32,245 nucleotides of DNA from a virus (IMGVR_UViG_3300030098_002804:1-32245); one strand, 5' to 3'. Positions 8,235-15,365 are shown, counted from the stretch's first letter. The notes: generated by a model from the sequence alone, not told the origin. Translations and numbers: made by a program.

Positions 8235-8405
8235 ATGACACTAGAAGACATGACATTTCAGGGAGGAGTTGCAGGGAGTACCGCAGTACAGATATTGGAT
8301 AAAGTAGATGTAAACGTAATGAATGACTACGTTTATTGTGCCGTTCTTCTAGTTACATTAGCTATAGGTTTAAAGAAATTATTTAACAAAGATAAAAAAG
8401 AATAA
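8235..8405 (+). CDS. Small single-TM protein after the connector gene
   Basis: A 56-residue reading frame starting three bases after the connector stop. The first half is polar (MTLEDMTFQGGVAGSTAVQI). A hydrophobic segment at about residues 33-46 is followed by a lysine-rich end (KKLFNKDKKE), which predicts one membrane span with the C-terminus in the cytoplasm. The tight spacing and clean charge pattern support a real gene. It could be an accessory holin or another small membrane protein; it is separated from the main lysis cassette by two fibre-like genes. Confidence 0.6.
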   Translation: MTLEDMTFQGGVAGSTAVQILDKVDVNVMNDYVYCAVLLVTLAIGLKKLFNKDKKE

Positions 8406-8448
8406 AAACATATTAATCATTAACATATTAATAAAAATATAATATATT

Positions 8449-9363
8449 ATGGGAATCACCATCAAAAATTTGCATAAGGATTTGCCTGAAGACCAATTGC
8501 ATGAGGCAAAGGGGTTTACAACGGCATCAAACAACACCTATCTAAAAAAGAATCAAGATGGCTCAAGTGAGTGGCTTGCTGAATATTGGCTAGAGCCTGT
8601 ACTTGGAGTTGTAACAGGGGCAAGCGCACCACCTACAGAGTCAACAGGACATCGATACATATTAACGGGGTCAAGTTTTAATGCAGGGTGGGATTCACCT
8701 GCACAACATGAGATAGTAGAATATAACGGCTCTAGTTGGGTTGGCATTACGGCAGTTGATGGAATGAGGGTTGTAGATTTAAGTGATGATAGCGTTTACT
8801 ATTTTAATACGGCATGGAATCAGGTAACAGATGCTAACACAAATACGACATATACCATTAGCGCAGTTGATAGTGGTGATGATGCCATAATAAGACTAAC
8901 GGCAGGCGGTTCAGGAAGTGGTGATGATGATGTTACTTTAGTAGCAGGCACAGGGATGACTATAACTCCTAGTGGTGATAATATTACACTTGCTTCAAGC
9001 CAAACAGAGAGCATAATATTGGCAGCATCAGATGAAACTACGGCACTAACAACGGGAACGGCAAAGATGACTTTTAGGATGCCTTATGCTTTTACTCTTT
9101 CAGCAGTAAGGGCAAGCTTAACAACGGCAGGCAGTACTAGTGGTACAACAACAATAGATATCAATGAGTCAGGAACTACGATTTTATCGACTAAGCTAAC
9201 TATAGACTCAACGGAAAAGACAAGCACTACGGCAGCTACGGCAGCAGTAATTAGTGATACTGCTTTAGCTGATGATGCAGAGATAACAATAGATATAGAT
9301 GCAGTTTCAGGTGGTGGAACTGAGAAAGGTTTAAAAGTAACTTTAATAGGTACAAAAGCATAA
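8449..9363 (+). CDS. Fibre-like structural protein with DUF2793-like region
   Basis: A Thr, Ser, Gly and Asp-rich protein of 304 residues. Residues about 55-125 (STGHRYILTGSS...GW, IVEYNGSSWVGI, YFNTAWNQV) look like a DUF2793-type domain, common in phage fibre and appendage proteins. A linker with a GGSGSGDDD stretch leads to a C-terminal beta domain (TLSAVRASLTTAGSTSG ... TKLTIDSTEKTS ... ITIDIDAVSGGG ... GLKVTLIG) that recurs at the ends of many phage structural proteins. It probably forms head or tail fibres involved in host binding. The gene is unusually dense in the hexamer ACGGCA. Confidence 0.7.
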   Translation: MGITIKNLHKDLPEDQLHEAKGFTTASNNTYLKKNQDGSSEWLAEYWLEPVLGVVTGASAPPTESTGHRYILTGSSFNAGWDSPAQHEIVEYNGSSWVGITAVDGMRVVDLSDDSVYYFNTAWNQVTDANTNTTYTISAVDSGDDAIIRLTAGGSGSGDDDVTLVAGTGMTITPSGDNITLASSQTESIILAASDETTALTTGTAKMTFRMPYAFTLSAVRASLTTAGSTSGTTTIDINESGTTILSTKLTIDSTEKTSTTAATAAVISDTALADDAEITIDIDAVSGGGTEKGLKVTLIGTKA

Positions 9364-9366
9364 TAT

Positions 9367-10188
9367 ATGGCATTTTTAGTAAATCCTTTTCAGGTACAAG
9401 CAGCAGTTAGTGGAGATGATGCTGATGCAACTGCATTTATAGATGCATTAACAACGGCAGGAGTAAGCTTATCATCAACAGAAGAAAGTGCTATAAATAC
9501 ATTAGTAACAGATTTAAAAACGGCAGGGGTATGGACTAAAATGCAGGCAATATATCCATTTGTAGGAGGAACGGCAACAGGGCATAAATACAATTTAGCA
9601 GACCCACAAGATACAGATGCAGCGTTTAGATTAGATTTTAACGGAGGATGGACGCATAGCGCAACAGGGGCAGACCCCAACGGAACAAATGCTTATGCAG
9701 ATACTCATTTTAATCCTCATGCTAATTTGGCAAGCTTTACAGACTCACATTTTGCAATTTATTCTCGTGATAATGTTTCAGATAATACAGTTATTTTAGG
9801 CGCATATGATAGTACAGTAGATTTATCACAAATTAGACCATCTAATTCGGGTGAGACATTTTGGGATGGCAGATTTTCACCTGCAACGGGCAAACTAGGG
9901 GTTTCTTTGTCTAACACCCAAAGCCTTATAATGATGAGCAGAACCTCATCAACATTATTAACAGGATATCATGTAAATTCATCTGTTGGTACTGTGACAA
10001 CTACAATGGCAACATCAATGGATAACCAAATTTATTTATCTGCAAGAAATAGCGGTGGATTGCCTAGTTTATATAATCCAAGAGAAATAGCTTTTGCATC
10101 TATGGGGTCATCAATGACATCAAGCGAACAGAGTGATTTTTACGATGCCGTACAAGCATTTCAAACAACTTTAAGTAGAGAAGTATGA
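9367..10188 (+). CDS. Putative tail fibre/adhesin-like structural protein
   Basis: A protein of 273 residues following the previous fibre-like gene after three bases. A helical N-terminus (ESAINTLVTDLKTAGVWTKM) leads to a beta-rich body with YPFVGGTATGHKYNL and DFNGGWTHSATG, recalling lectin-like sandwich domains of phage adhesins. The ending SSEQSDFYDAVQAFQTTLSREV is helical. I have the impression of similar proteins in other Bacteroidetes phages, without an assigned function. Host recognition is likely from its place after another fibre-like gene. Its stop overlaps the next start by four bases. Confidence 0.6.
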   Translation: MAFLVNPFQVQAAVSGDDADATAFIDALTTAGVSLSSTEESAINTLVTDLKTAGVWTKMQAIYPFVGGTATGHKYNLADPQDTDAAFRLDFNGGWTHSATGADPNGTNAYADTHFNPHANLASFTDSHFAIYSRDNVSDNTVILGAYDSTVDLSQIRPSNSGETFWDGRFSPATGKLGVSLSNTQSLIMMSRTSSTLLTGYHVNSSVGTVTTTMATSMDNQIYLSARNSGGLPSLYNPREIAFASMGSSMTSSEQSDFYDAVQAFQTTLSREV

Positions 10189-10388
10189 TACAAGTGGCAA
10201 AACTTACAGAAGAACAAAAAGACTCTTTAATAGGCAAAGAATACATTAAAGATTGTTACTTTAATCCTATACAAGATAATAATGATAATTGGATAATATC
10301 AATTCAAGAGCAAGAGCATTGTAATATTGATAATTTTTTATGGGTCAAAGATTTGACTTTAATAAATTATGAGCCAAAAGAGGAATAA
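10185..10388 (+). CDS. Small companion protein of the fibre gene
   Basis: A soluble protein of 67 residues overlapping the fibre gene by four bases (ATGA type). The motif GKEYIKDCYFNPIQDNNDNW followed by EQEHCNIDNFLWVKDL is a phage pattern I associate with short proteins next to fibre genes. It has two cysteines and no membrane segment. A fibre chaperone is a reasonable guess from position only. Confidence 0.55.
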   Translation: MIQVAKLTEEQKDSLIGKEYIKDCYFNPIQDNNDNWIISIQEQEHCNIDNFLWVKDLTLINYEPKEE

Positions 10389-10391
10389 AAA

Positions 10392-10616
10392 ATGACCTCC
10401 CTTAAAATTGACATTCAATATATAGCGACTTTTGGAGTGTTTGTTTGTACGTTGGTAGGATTTTATTATACCACATCTTACAGGCTTGATGAACTAGAAA
10501 AAAAGGTGGCTACATTAGAAAGTAATAGTGAAGCGGTTATAAGGCTTGAAGAAAGATTAAAGAATGTACAAACGAAAACAGATGAGATTTATAGGCATAT
10601 TATTTCTTCTGATTAG
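10392..10616 (+). CDS. Probable inner-membrane spanin
   Basis: A protein of 74 residues with one membrane span at about residues 9-28 (IATFGVFVCTLVGFYYTT), then a periplasmic coiled coil (YRLDELEKKVATLESNSEAV, RLEERLKNVQTKTDEI). This is the layout of an i-spanin, the inner-membrane half of the complex that breaches the outer membrane at the end of lysis. The identification depends on the next gene, a lipoprotein that starts inside this one in another frame, as in Rz/Rz1-type pairs. A small holin is the main alternative. The host must have an outer membrane for this reading. Confidence 0.62.
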   Translation: MTSLKIDIQYIATFGVFVCTLVGFYYTTSYRLDELEKKVATLESNSEAVIRLEERLKNVQTKTDEIYRHIISSD

Positions 10617-10833
10617 TTGTGGGGGCTACCAAGCTGATGAGCCTGTCATTCATAAGGATACAGTCATTATCAGAGATTACATTAGAGGTAATGATACATT
10701 AATATTTGATACGGCTAAGAAGTGCCAAAAAGATGTAATTTATGAACAGATGGACAGGATGTCAAAACTTGAAAGAAAACTTGAAAGAATCAAAAAGAAA
10801 CTTGAAAGAACCAAACGTAATAACGGCTATTAG
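10582..10833 (+). CDS. Probable outer-membrane spanin lipoprotein
   Basis: With the ATG at 10582 this encodes 83 residues: a short signal peptide (MRFIGILFLL) and a lipobox LISC with the acylated cysteine at position 13. A polar segment follows, then a C-terminal basic coiled coil built from KLER repeats. It starts inside the upstream coiled-coil membrane protein, +1 frame shifted, as outer spanins often do. An upstream in-frame ATG at 10564 would lengthen the signal and is less likely. The end overlaps the cell-wall enzyme gene. The lipobox is clear; the spanin role is inferred from context. Confidence 0.65.
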   Translation: MRFIGILFLLISCGGYQADEPVIHKDTVIIRDYIRGNDTLIFDTAKKCQKDVIYEQMDRMSKLERKLERIKKKLERTKRNNGY

Positions 10834-11389
10834 AAAGAAAGGATATGATGTCTTTGAGGAAGACTCTAAGCCTTTTAACCTTAACATTATTGCCATAAGA
10901 AGCAATGACCCTAAAGTTAATGTCTTTAACGACCATATGCATCTGTGTTGGAAATACAGAGGGCAATGGAATGACTTCAATTTTCCTATTACCTGTGATG
11001 CAGGTTTATATTGGTTAAACAATCCAATGTCAAAACTAGGAACGGCAGTTGTAAAAGAGGGGCAATACAAAGGATTGTGGAAGACAGGACTTCACAGGGG
11101 CAGATACTTTGCCCTAGTACAAAAAGCACCTGTTACTGTTATCAGGGATTATAATAAAGATGACAAGATAGACCTTGCATCAGGGAGAGAAGAAACGGGA
11201 ATATTTTATATAAACCATCATCGCGGAAATGCGAGCAGAGAATCCTATAAGGTCGGGAAATGGTCGGCAGGGTGTTTGGTCAATCCTCACCCTAGAATCT
11301 TTGAAATAGAGATGGAGATATTTAGAGAAGCTTCAAAAATATGGGGCGACAGTTTTACATTAACACTAATAAAAGAAAGTGACTTATGA
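10742..11389 (+). CDS. L,D-transpeptidase-like cell-wall enzyme, candidate endolysin
   Basis: A protein of up to 215 residues. Residues about 115-180 hold the key pattern: GLHRGRYFALVQ, then NHHRG (H159/H160) and, 15 residues on, W-S-A-G-C with C178. A histidine followed by S-x-G-C is the hallmark of YkuD-type L,D-transpeptidases, so the fold should act on peptidoglycan peptides. Phages carry such proteins as candidate lysins. It lies between the spanin-like pair and a holin-like gene. The ATG at 10742 gives a repeat-encoded leader overlapping the lipoprotein gene by 92 bases. A TTG at 10802 would start just before the conserved part (PNVITAIRKKGYDVFE). Confidence 0.65.
   Translation: MNRWTGCQNLKENLKESKRNLKEPNVITAIRKKGYDVFEEDSKPFNLNIIAIRSNDPKVNVFNDHMHLCWKYRGQWNDFNFPITCDAGLYWLNNPMSKLGTAVVKEGQYKGLWKTGLHRGRYFALVQKAPVTVIRDYNKDDKIDLASGREETGIFYINHHRGNASRESYKVGKWSAGCLVNPHPRIFEIEMEIFREASKIWGDSFTLTLIKESDL
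10766..10810 (+). repeat. Three copies of a 12-bp direct repeat
   Basis: AACTTGAAAGAA occurs at 10766-10777, 10778-10789 and 10799-10810. In the lipoprotein frame it encodes KLER units of a coiled coil. In the overlapping cell-wall enzyme frame it encodes NLKE units. The copy at 10799 also supplies a TTG that could be the true start of the enzyme. Confidence 0.8.
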
Positions 11390-11625
11390 AAAAGAAAGTA
11401 TTAAAAAAAGCTTTAGCTATTGGCAAGAGTATAGTTTTTGGCGTAGCTGATAATGTGCCTGTAGTAAATAGCATTAAGGCTAATATACAGTCAGAGTTGG
11501 GAGGTAAAGGCAAATTCGATTACATTAGGCTTGCTACTGCCATCGGCACACTAGGATTGATAATAGCATTTTTAATGGGGAAAGTTACAATCGATGAATT
11601 GGAACAACTTCTCGACCTTATCTAA
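11386..11625 (+). CDS. Holin-like small membrane protein
   Basis: A protein of 79 residues starting inside the stop region of the cell-wall enzyme gene. It has a lysine-rich N-terminus (MKKKVLKKALAIGKS), a moderately hydrophobic first part, and a clear membrane segment at about 49-64 (ATAIGTLGLIIAFLMG) followed by an acidic end. The GGKGKFDYIRL segment before the span is a pattern I associate with Bacteroidetes phage lysis regions. A holin role is inferred from size, topology and its place beside the candidate endolysin and spanins. Confidence 0.6.
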   Translation: MKKKVLKKALAIGKSIVFGVADNVPVVNSIKANIQSELGGKGKFDYIRLATAIGTLGLIIAFLMGKVTIDELEQLLDLI

Positions 11626-11718
11626 GCTATATCTATTAATAATAATAGTTTGGCTAGTAATGATAATAATACGGATTATGACGTAGAACGGCAATCGCTG
11701 AACGTTATAAACGTAAAC

Positions 11719-12555
11719 ATGGAGTATAAAAAAGATTGGGAGCAAACCTTTCTTCTTATCTCTGATGTTCATTTTGATAACCCTGATTGTGACAGAAAGC
11801 TTTTAAAGAAACATTTAGATAAAGCAGTTCAAGAGGGCGCAGGTATACTCATTAATGGCGACTTCTTTTGTTTGATGGAGGGGCGTAGTGACCCACGAAG
11901 TTCAAAAAAGATACGTGATAAAAATTTAGGTGTAAACTATTTAGATAATGTTGTTGAAGATGCCTGTGACTTCTTAGAGCCTTATGCATCTCATATCATA
12001 GGTATTGGCATGGGCAATCATGAAACCGCTATTTTGAAACGTAGCGAAACCAACGTCACAGAAAGACTTTGCGCCCTATTAAAGTATAAAACAGGCTTTC
12101 CCGTTTACAATATGCAATACTCAGGCTTTGTGAGGTTCTTGTTTAGTTACAAGTCTTCAAACGGTCATTATGGAGGGCGTATGTCTAACATACTACATTA
12201 CCACCATGGCTATGGTGGAAGCTCAGTAATGACTAAAGGAGTAAACAAACACGTTCAAAGATTAAGCTTTGTTCCAGATGCAGACTTTCATTGGATGGGT
12301 CACTCTCACCAAGAATATGTAGTCAGTCATCCAAGACTTAGACTGAGCCAAAAAGGTAAGATTTATCACGATGAATGTTTAATAATTAATACAAGCACTT
12401 ACAAAGATGAGTTCAAAAGTGGAGCAAGTGGATGGGCAAATGAAAAGGGATTACCACCAAAAAGAAAGGGCGGATTGTTCCTCAGATTCTATTACGACCA
12501 AACAAATTCTCAAGACAAAAGACCAATAAAATCTGAAGTTTTTAGAGTCAGATAA
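11719..12555 (+). CDS. Calcineurin-like metallophosphoesterase
   Basis: From the ATG at 11719 this is 278 residues with the full metal-binding set: D16-x-H18 in SDVHFD, D48 in NGDF, N100-H101 in GNHE, a histidine cluster HYHHG, and GHSH near residue 195. These are the metal ligands of calcineurin-type phosphoesterases, which hydrolyse phosphomono- or diesters including nucleic acid ends. The frame is open upstream to a TTG at 11650, so a longer form is possible; the polar upstream residues look less conserved. It is the last gene of the late region. Its substrate is not evident; DNA ends, nucleotides or cell-wall phosphates are all possible. Confidence 0.85.
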   Translation: MEYKKDWEQTFLLISDVHFDNPDCDRKLLKKHLDKAVQEGAGILINGDFFCLMEGRSDPRSSKKIRDKNLGVNYLDNVVEDACDFLEPYASHIIGIGMGNHETAILKRSETNVTERLCALLKYKTGFPVYNMQYSGFVRFLFSYKSSNGHYGGRMSNILHYHHGYGGSSVMTKGVNKHVQRLSFVPDADFHWMGHSHQEYVVSHPRLRLSQKGKIYHDECLIINTSTYKDEFKSGASGWANEKGLPPKRKGGLFLRFYYDQTNSQDKRPIKSEVFRVR

Positions 12556-12633
12556 TGACTTAAAACACCAATAACATATTAAGATTAATTTTAATATGAT
12601 AATTATTTTAAACTTTTTTTAATTAATTTTTAT

Positions 12634-12649
12634 TAAATCGCTAAATCGC
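12634..12649. repeat. Two tandem TAAATCGC units
   Basis: TAAATCGC occurs twice without a gap (12634-12641, 12642-12649), after an A/T-only stretch. It could be a binding site for a phage regulator or replication protein. Two copies alone are weak evidence. Confidence 0.5.
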
Positions 12650-12673
12650 GTTTAAGGCATCAAACAAGCGTTC

Positions 12674-12710
12674 TAAGGGCATAACTACTTTGGCTAGTAT
12701 ATTACCCTTA
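12674..12710. other. Imperfect hairpin in the early leader region
   Basis: Outer arms TAAGGG (12674-12679) and CCCTTA (12705-12710) continue inward, after an internal loop, with ATA/TAT and ACTA/TAGT pairs around a CTTTGGC loop. No T-run follows on the + strand, so it is not a standard terminator. It may be a structured leader RNA or protein-binding site. Confidence 0.4.
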
Positions 12711-12877
12711 AAAAGAAAAGATAACACAAACGCCTGAAACTCAACAAGTTATAAAGGTCATATATTATAAGAATTTTATATATTAAAATGGGTAAAAAAT
12801 AATATTTATAACCTTTATTTTTTTATATCGTTAAAATTATTTAACTTAGTAAAAAATTAATCATTAAATATATTGTT

Positions 12878-13012
12878 ATGACAGAAAAAGAAAAAATACA
12901 AAAAGAAATCAAAGCATTAAAGAACGCTTATAAAAACGGCAATGCTTGTATGAGTGTAAATGAATACACATCTTATTTATATCAAATGTTGCAAAAGTTA
13001 AAAGAAAAATAA
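12878..13012 (+). CDS. Small charged early protein (44 residues)
   Basis: A short reading frame (MTEKEKIQKEIKALK... ending YQMLQKLKEK) with an A/T leader ending in GTTATG, like neighbouring starts. It is highly charged and helical. A strong terminator begins 18 bases after its stop, so it may form its own short transcript, as expected for an early host-takeover or regulatory peptide. I do not recognise it. Confidence 0.55.
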   Translation: MTEKEKIQKEIKALKNAYKNGNACMSVNEYTSYLYQMLQKLKEK

Positions 13013-13030
13013 AACAACCAACCCTCAATC

Positions 13031-13061
13031 AGCCTCGTACCTCAGTCGGTCGGGGCTTTTT
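13031..13061 (+). terminator. Intrinsic terminator after the 44-residue gene
   Basis: AGCCTCG (13031-13037) pairs with CGGGGCT (13051-13057) with one T-G pair. Inside it ACC pairs with GGT around a TCAGTC loop, and TTTTT follows. It is the most G+C-rich hairpin in the early region and should isolate the small upstream gene from the genes that follow. Confidence 0.88.
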
Positions 13062-13097
13062 GGGTAGATACTATTATTAAACTAAAATTATATTATT

Positions 13098-13316
13098 ATG
13101 AAAAAGATTATTAAAGTGTTTGCATTAACAGAAATAGAAGTTATTGAAAGCGTACAATTATGTTCTCATGGATTATCAACTGAAACAATATCAGCTACAG
13201 TTAGGCTTCATCAAGGAGATTTTGAAACAGAACTTGAAGCATTAAAGTTCATTGATGAGTTTGATGGTCAAGAAGAACATGGGTTTGAAATTATACATAC
13301 ATTTGTTAAAAACTAA
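13098..13316 (+). CDS. Hypothetical early protein
   Basis: A soluble acidic protein of 72 residues (MKKIIKVFALTEIEVIESV ... EALKFIDEFDGQEEHGFEII). The leader just before the ATG is TTATATTATT, nearly the same as before the genes at 13744, 14010, 16025 and 17644. No known motif is visible. It begins a small cluster of early genes after a strong terminator, so a promoter should lie at about 13062-13097, but I cannot define it. Confidence 0.6.
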   Translation: MKKIIKVFALTEIEVIESVQLCSHGLSTETISATVRLHQGDFETELEALKFIDEFDGQEEHGFEIIHTFVKN

Positions 13317-13328
13317 AATTATAGAATA

Positions 13329-13472
13329 ATGGATATATTAATTGGATTTGGAATATTAGGAATATCATTGTTATTGGGAATGATAATTCTTGAGAAAGTT
13401 TTAAGATACCTAGACAAGAAAGGTATTATTGATATTCAAAAAATAATAAAAGATATAAATGATGAAGACTAA
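13329..13472 (+). CDS. Small membrane peptide (47 residues)
   Basis: A reading frame 12 bases after the previous stop. An N-terminal hydrophobic stretch (residues 3-21, LIGFGILGISLLLGMIIL) is followed by a charged tail with KVLRYLDKKG and an acidic end. This predicts a single membrane span. It overlaps the next gene by 14 bases. Small early membrane peptides in phages often alter the host envelope or block other phages, but nothing here proves that. Confidence 0.55.
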   Translation: MDILIGFGILGISLLLGMIILEKVLRYLDKKGIIDIQKIIKDINDED

Positions 13473-13677
13473 AGACTATATAATTAACTACCACAATCAA
13501 ATGAGGGCGGTATTGCTTTCAAAATGTTATGAATACGAAACAGAGTACCTTATAGGGCATGGCATCAGCAAAGAAACCTTAAAAGAGTATGAGCAGTTCT
13601 TTCTGGTTGGAGAATATGATGATGATGACAGGAACACAAGGTATTTTATCAATAAGAAAAAAAACAATTTATTTTAA
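13459..13677 (+). CDS. Hypothetical early protein
   Basis: A soluble protein of 72 residues beginning with two adjacent ATGs (13459, 13462) inside the end of the membrane peptide gene. It is rich in Tyr and Asp/Glu, with YEYETEYLIGHGISKETL and a GEYDDDDRN stretch, and ends in lysines. No family is recognised. The A+T-rich stretch that follows (13678-13743) may carry a promoter for the next gene. Confidence 0.58.
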   Translation: MMKTKDYIINYHNQMRAVLLSKCYEYETEYLIGHGISKETLKEYEQFFLVGEYDDDDRNTRYFINKKKNNLF

Positions 13678-13743
13678 AAAAGATTAGTTAATTTAATTTA
13701 ACTTTAGTAATTTAGTAAAATACGATAACAAAACAATATTATT

Positions 13744-13989
13744 ATGAATGATTTAGAAAAAGCCAAAAGATTATTTCCGACCAAAAAAGTTTGTTATTTA
13801 TCAGACTTGAAAATAAGCCATTCTGAAGATTTATGTGTTCAGTTTATACGTAATGAGCAATTAACTAAAGAAGTTTACACAGTTGCGCCTTTAGAAGACC
13901 AACATGAAAAAAACAAAGTAATTGTATGGAGGTGGTCTGATACTATGGCTATTTCAAAATCACCAAAAACTATATGTATAATTTATTAA
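13744..13989 (+). CDS. Hypothetical early protein
   Basis: An 81-residue protein with the leader ACAATATTATT before its ATG. It mixes strand and helix segments (FPTKKVCYLSDLKISH, NKVIVWRWSDTMAISK), has three cysteines spaced far apart, and shows no known motif. It ends 20 bases before the annealing protein gene and is probably in the same transcript. Confidence 0.55.
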   Translation: MNDLEKAKRLFPTKKVCYLSDLKISHSEDLCVQFIRNEQLTKEVYTVAPLEDQHEKNKVIVWRWSDTMAISKSPKTICIIY

Positions 13990-14009
13990 TTAAACTAAAC
14001 AATACTATT

Positions 14010-14411
14010 ATGAAAAATACAGAACGATTAAAACAATTAGCTACAGATTATGGTTTAACAGGGCAAGACTTCTATAAAGATGCAAGAGGTTTTGTTATCA
14101 TAACAAGAGCAGGGATAGAAAAGATACAACAACGGGATAGCATCGGAGTAACCTATATAACTGAAAAACTTGAGCCTGACTTTGTAGTCATCAGGGCAAT
14201 AGCAATGGTTGATGGTGCTAAAGTTGAAAGCTATGGAGAGGCATCACCTAAGAACTGTAAAAATGTTTATTATGTAGCAATGGCAGAAAAGAGAGCAAAG
14301 GCAAGAGCAGTTCTGCAACTTACACAGTTTTATCAATTAGGTGTTTATAGTGAAGATGAGATAGAAGACAAACAACCTGTAAAATCTAATAGCTATGCAG
14401 TCAGAAGTTAA
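14010..14411 (+). CDS. Probable single-strand annealing/recombination protein
   Basis: From the ATG at 14010, whose leader ATACTATT matches other early genes, this is 133 residues. An upstream in-frame ATG at 13974 lies inside the previous gene and is less likely. The core is GFVIITRAGIEKIQ, a strand region ending GEAS (76-79), then a helix with AEKRAKARAVLQL (92-104) and GVYSEDE. The pattern GEAS...MAEKRAKARA recalls phage annealing proteins of the Sak/ERF/Rad52-like groups, where a similar helix (AETRAIGRAL) is conserved. A Cas4-like exonuclease gene follows, the usual partner in two-component recombination. The family assignment is tentative. Confidence 0.55.
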   Translation: MKNTERLKQLATDYGLTGQDFYKDARGFVIITRAGIEKIQQRDSIGVTYITEKLEPDFVVIRAIAMVDGAKVESYGEASPKNCKNVYYVAMAEKRAKARAVLQLTQFYQLGVYSEDEIEDKQPVKSNSYAVRS

Positions 14412-14610
14412 GGAGTTTAAATTGCCCTCAGAACTGAGGCAGATAACAATGGATGCACGTTTAAGGCAGGAGATAATTGTGGCAATAGCTACGTTTAAAT
14501 ACAAGGTCTTAAATGGCAAAGAAGCAGTAAATGATGTAACAGATACTATTATTCAAATTATTAAATACTATGAAGATGCGAAATATACGAATATCACAAA
14601 GCCTCATTAA
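14395..14610 (+). CDS. Hypothetical protein between recombination genes
   Basis: A helical protein of 71 residues overlapping the annealing protein gene by 17 bases and the nuclease gene by about 40. Features include FKLPSELRQITMDARLRQEI and a C-terminal DVTDTIIQIIKYYEDA. No motif is recognised. The two-sided overlap suggests it belongs functionally with the recombination pair. Confidence 0.55.
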   Translation: MQSEVKEFKLPSELRQITMDARLRQEIIVAIATFKYKVLNGKEAVNDVTDTIIQIIKYYEDAKYTNITKPH

Positions 14611-15364
14611 AGAGCTTAATAAAGAGGGTTGTCAGTTGGCAGTCAAGAAAATGCTAGAGGGCGAAAGGTCAGAGCCTACAGAAGCAATGTTAAATGGTTT
14701 ATACTTTGAGCATTACCTAATCGGTGGAACTAGGGGTGGTGAAGTGCCTGAGTTTAAGCCTTTAAAAAATGGTAATAAGCCAAAGGCAGAATTAGACCTT
14801 ATTGACCTCATTGATAAGTCTAAGGAATTACTAACGGCTAATGATATTAAAATAGATGAAGTTCAGCCTGAGTATATATATGAAGATGTTGTTGCCCATC
14901 TTGATGCAGTTGGCTCAGTTAGGGGTGAGAAGTGCTTGATTGATATAAAATGGACAGGCACAAGGGAAGATGACAAATGGAATGGATGGGGAGAGCCTTT
15001 AATGAAAGAGGATGCCCATATTCAAGCAAAGCATTACGTTTGGACTTATATGATGGCAACGGGTCAGCACCTACCTTTTTATTTCATTGTATTTGGGAAA
15101 AGCGGATGGTGTAAGCTAATACGTTTTAACTGCGAACAAAGTGCATTACAAGAACATGAGAGTGTAATTAATGAAGCTAGGGCAAATATTAAACAAATGA
15201 TAAAAGATAAGTTTCCTTATAAGGCTCATTTAGGATTGTGCTCTAAGTGTTGGTACAAAAAAACCTGTAAAAGCTTTAGCAATCATTTAGAAATTGAAAG
15301 TTTTGATTTAGGTAATGATTTGTTTTTTATAGAAAACGATTATAAACAAAGTAAAAGAGATTAA
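14570..15364 (+). CDS. Cas4/RecB-like PD-(D/E)XK exonuclease with four cysteines
   Basis: A 264-residue nuclease (two residues shorter if the ATG at 14576 is used). Catalytic residues of the PD-(D/E)XK fold are visible: E47/H48 in GLYFEHYL, D112 in HLDAVG, and D125-x-K127 in LIDIKW, then a helix with HIQAKHYVWTY. C21 in SLIKELNKEGC and C224-x2-C227-x5-C233 near the end match the one-plus-three cysteine layout that holds the iron-sulfur cluster in Cas4 and AddB-type nucleases. It should resect double-stranded DNA to give single strands for the annealing protein encoded just upstream. There is no CRISPR array or other cas gene in the genome. Confidence 0.78.
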   Translation: MKMRNIRISQSLIKELNKEGCQLAVKKMLEGERSEPTEAMLNGLYFEHYLIGGTRGGEVPEFKPLKNGNKPKAELDLIDLIDKSKELLTANDIKIDEVQPEYIYEDVVAHLDAVGSVRGEKCLIDIKWTGTREDDKWNGWGEPLMKEDAHIQAKHYVWTYMMATGQHLPFYFIVFGKSGWCKLIRFNCEQSALQEHESVINEARANIKQMIKDKFPYKAHLGLCSKCWYKKTCKSFSNHLEIESFDLGNDLFFIENDYKQSKRD

Positions 15365-15365
15365 T

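Larger units (their letters stand above)
12556..12877. other. Gene-free A+T-rich region before the early genes
   Basis: This 322-bp gap holds no gene I can support. In order: an A/T-rich inverted repeat (CATATTAA 12575-12582, TTAATATG 12591-12598) that may end the late transcript; a T-rich stretch; two tandem TAAATCGC units (12634-12649); a hairpin at 12674-12710 with TAAGGG/CCCTTA outer arms; and a wide inverted repeat (ATAAAGGT 12751-12758, ACCTTTAT 12811-12818). It probably holds the early promoter and perhaps a second replication or control site. I see no clear Bacteroidetes promoter match (TTG and TAnnTTTG). Confidence 0.5.

Noticed and set aside
14570-15364. A CRISPR-Cas fragment, suggested by the Cas4-like nuclease
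   Set aside because: There is no repeat-spacer array and no other cas gene; phages often carry Cas4/RecB-like exonucleases for recombination.
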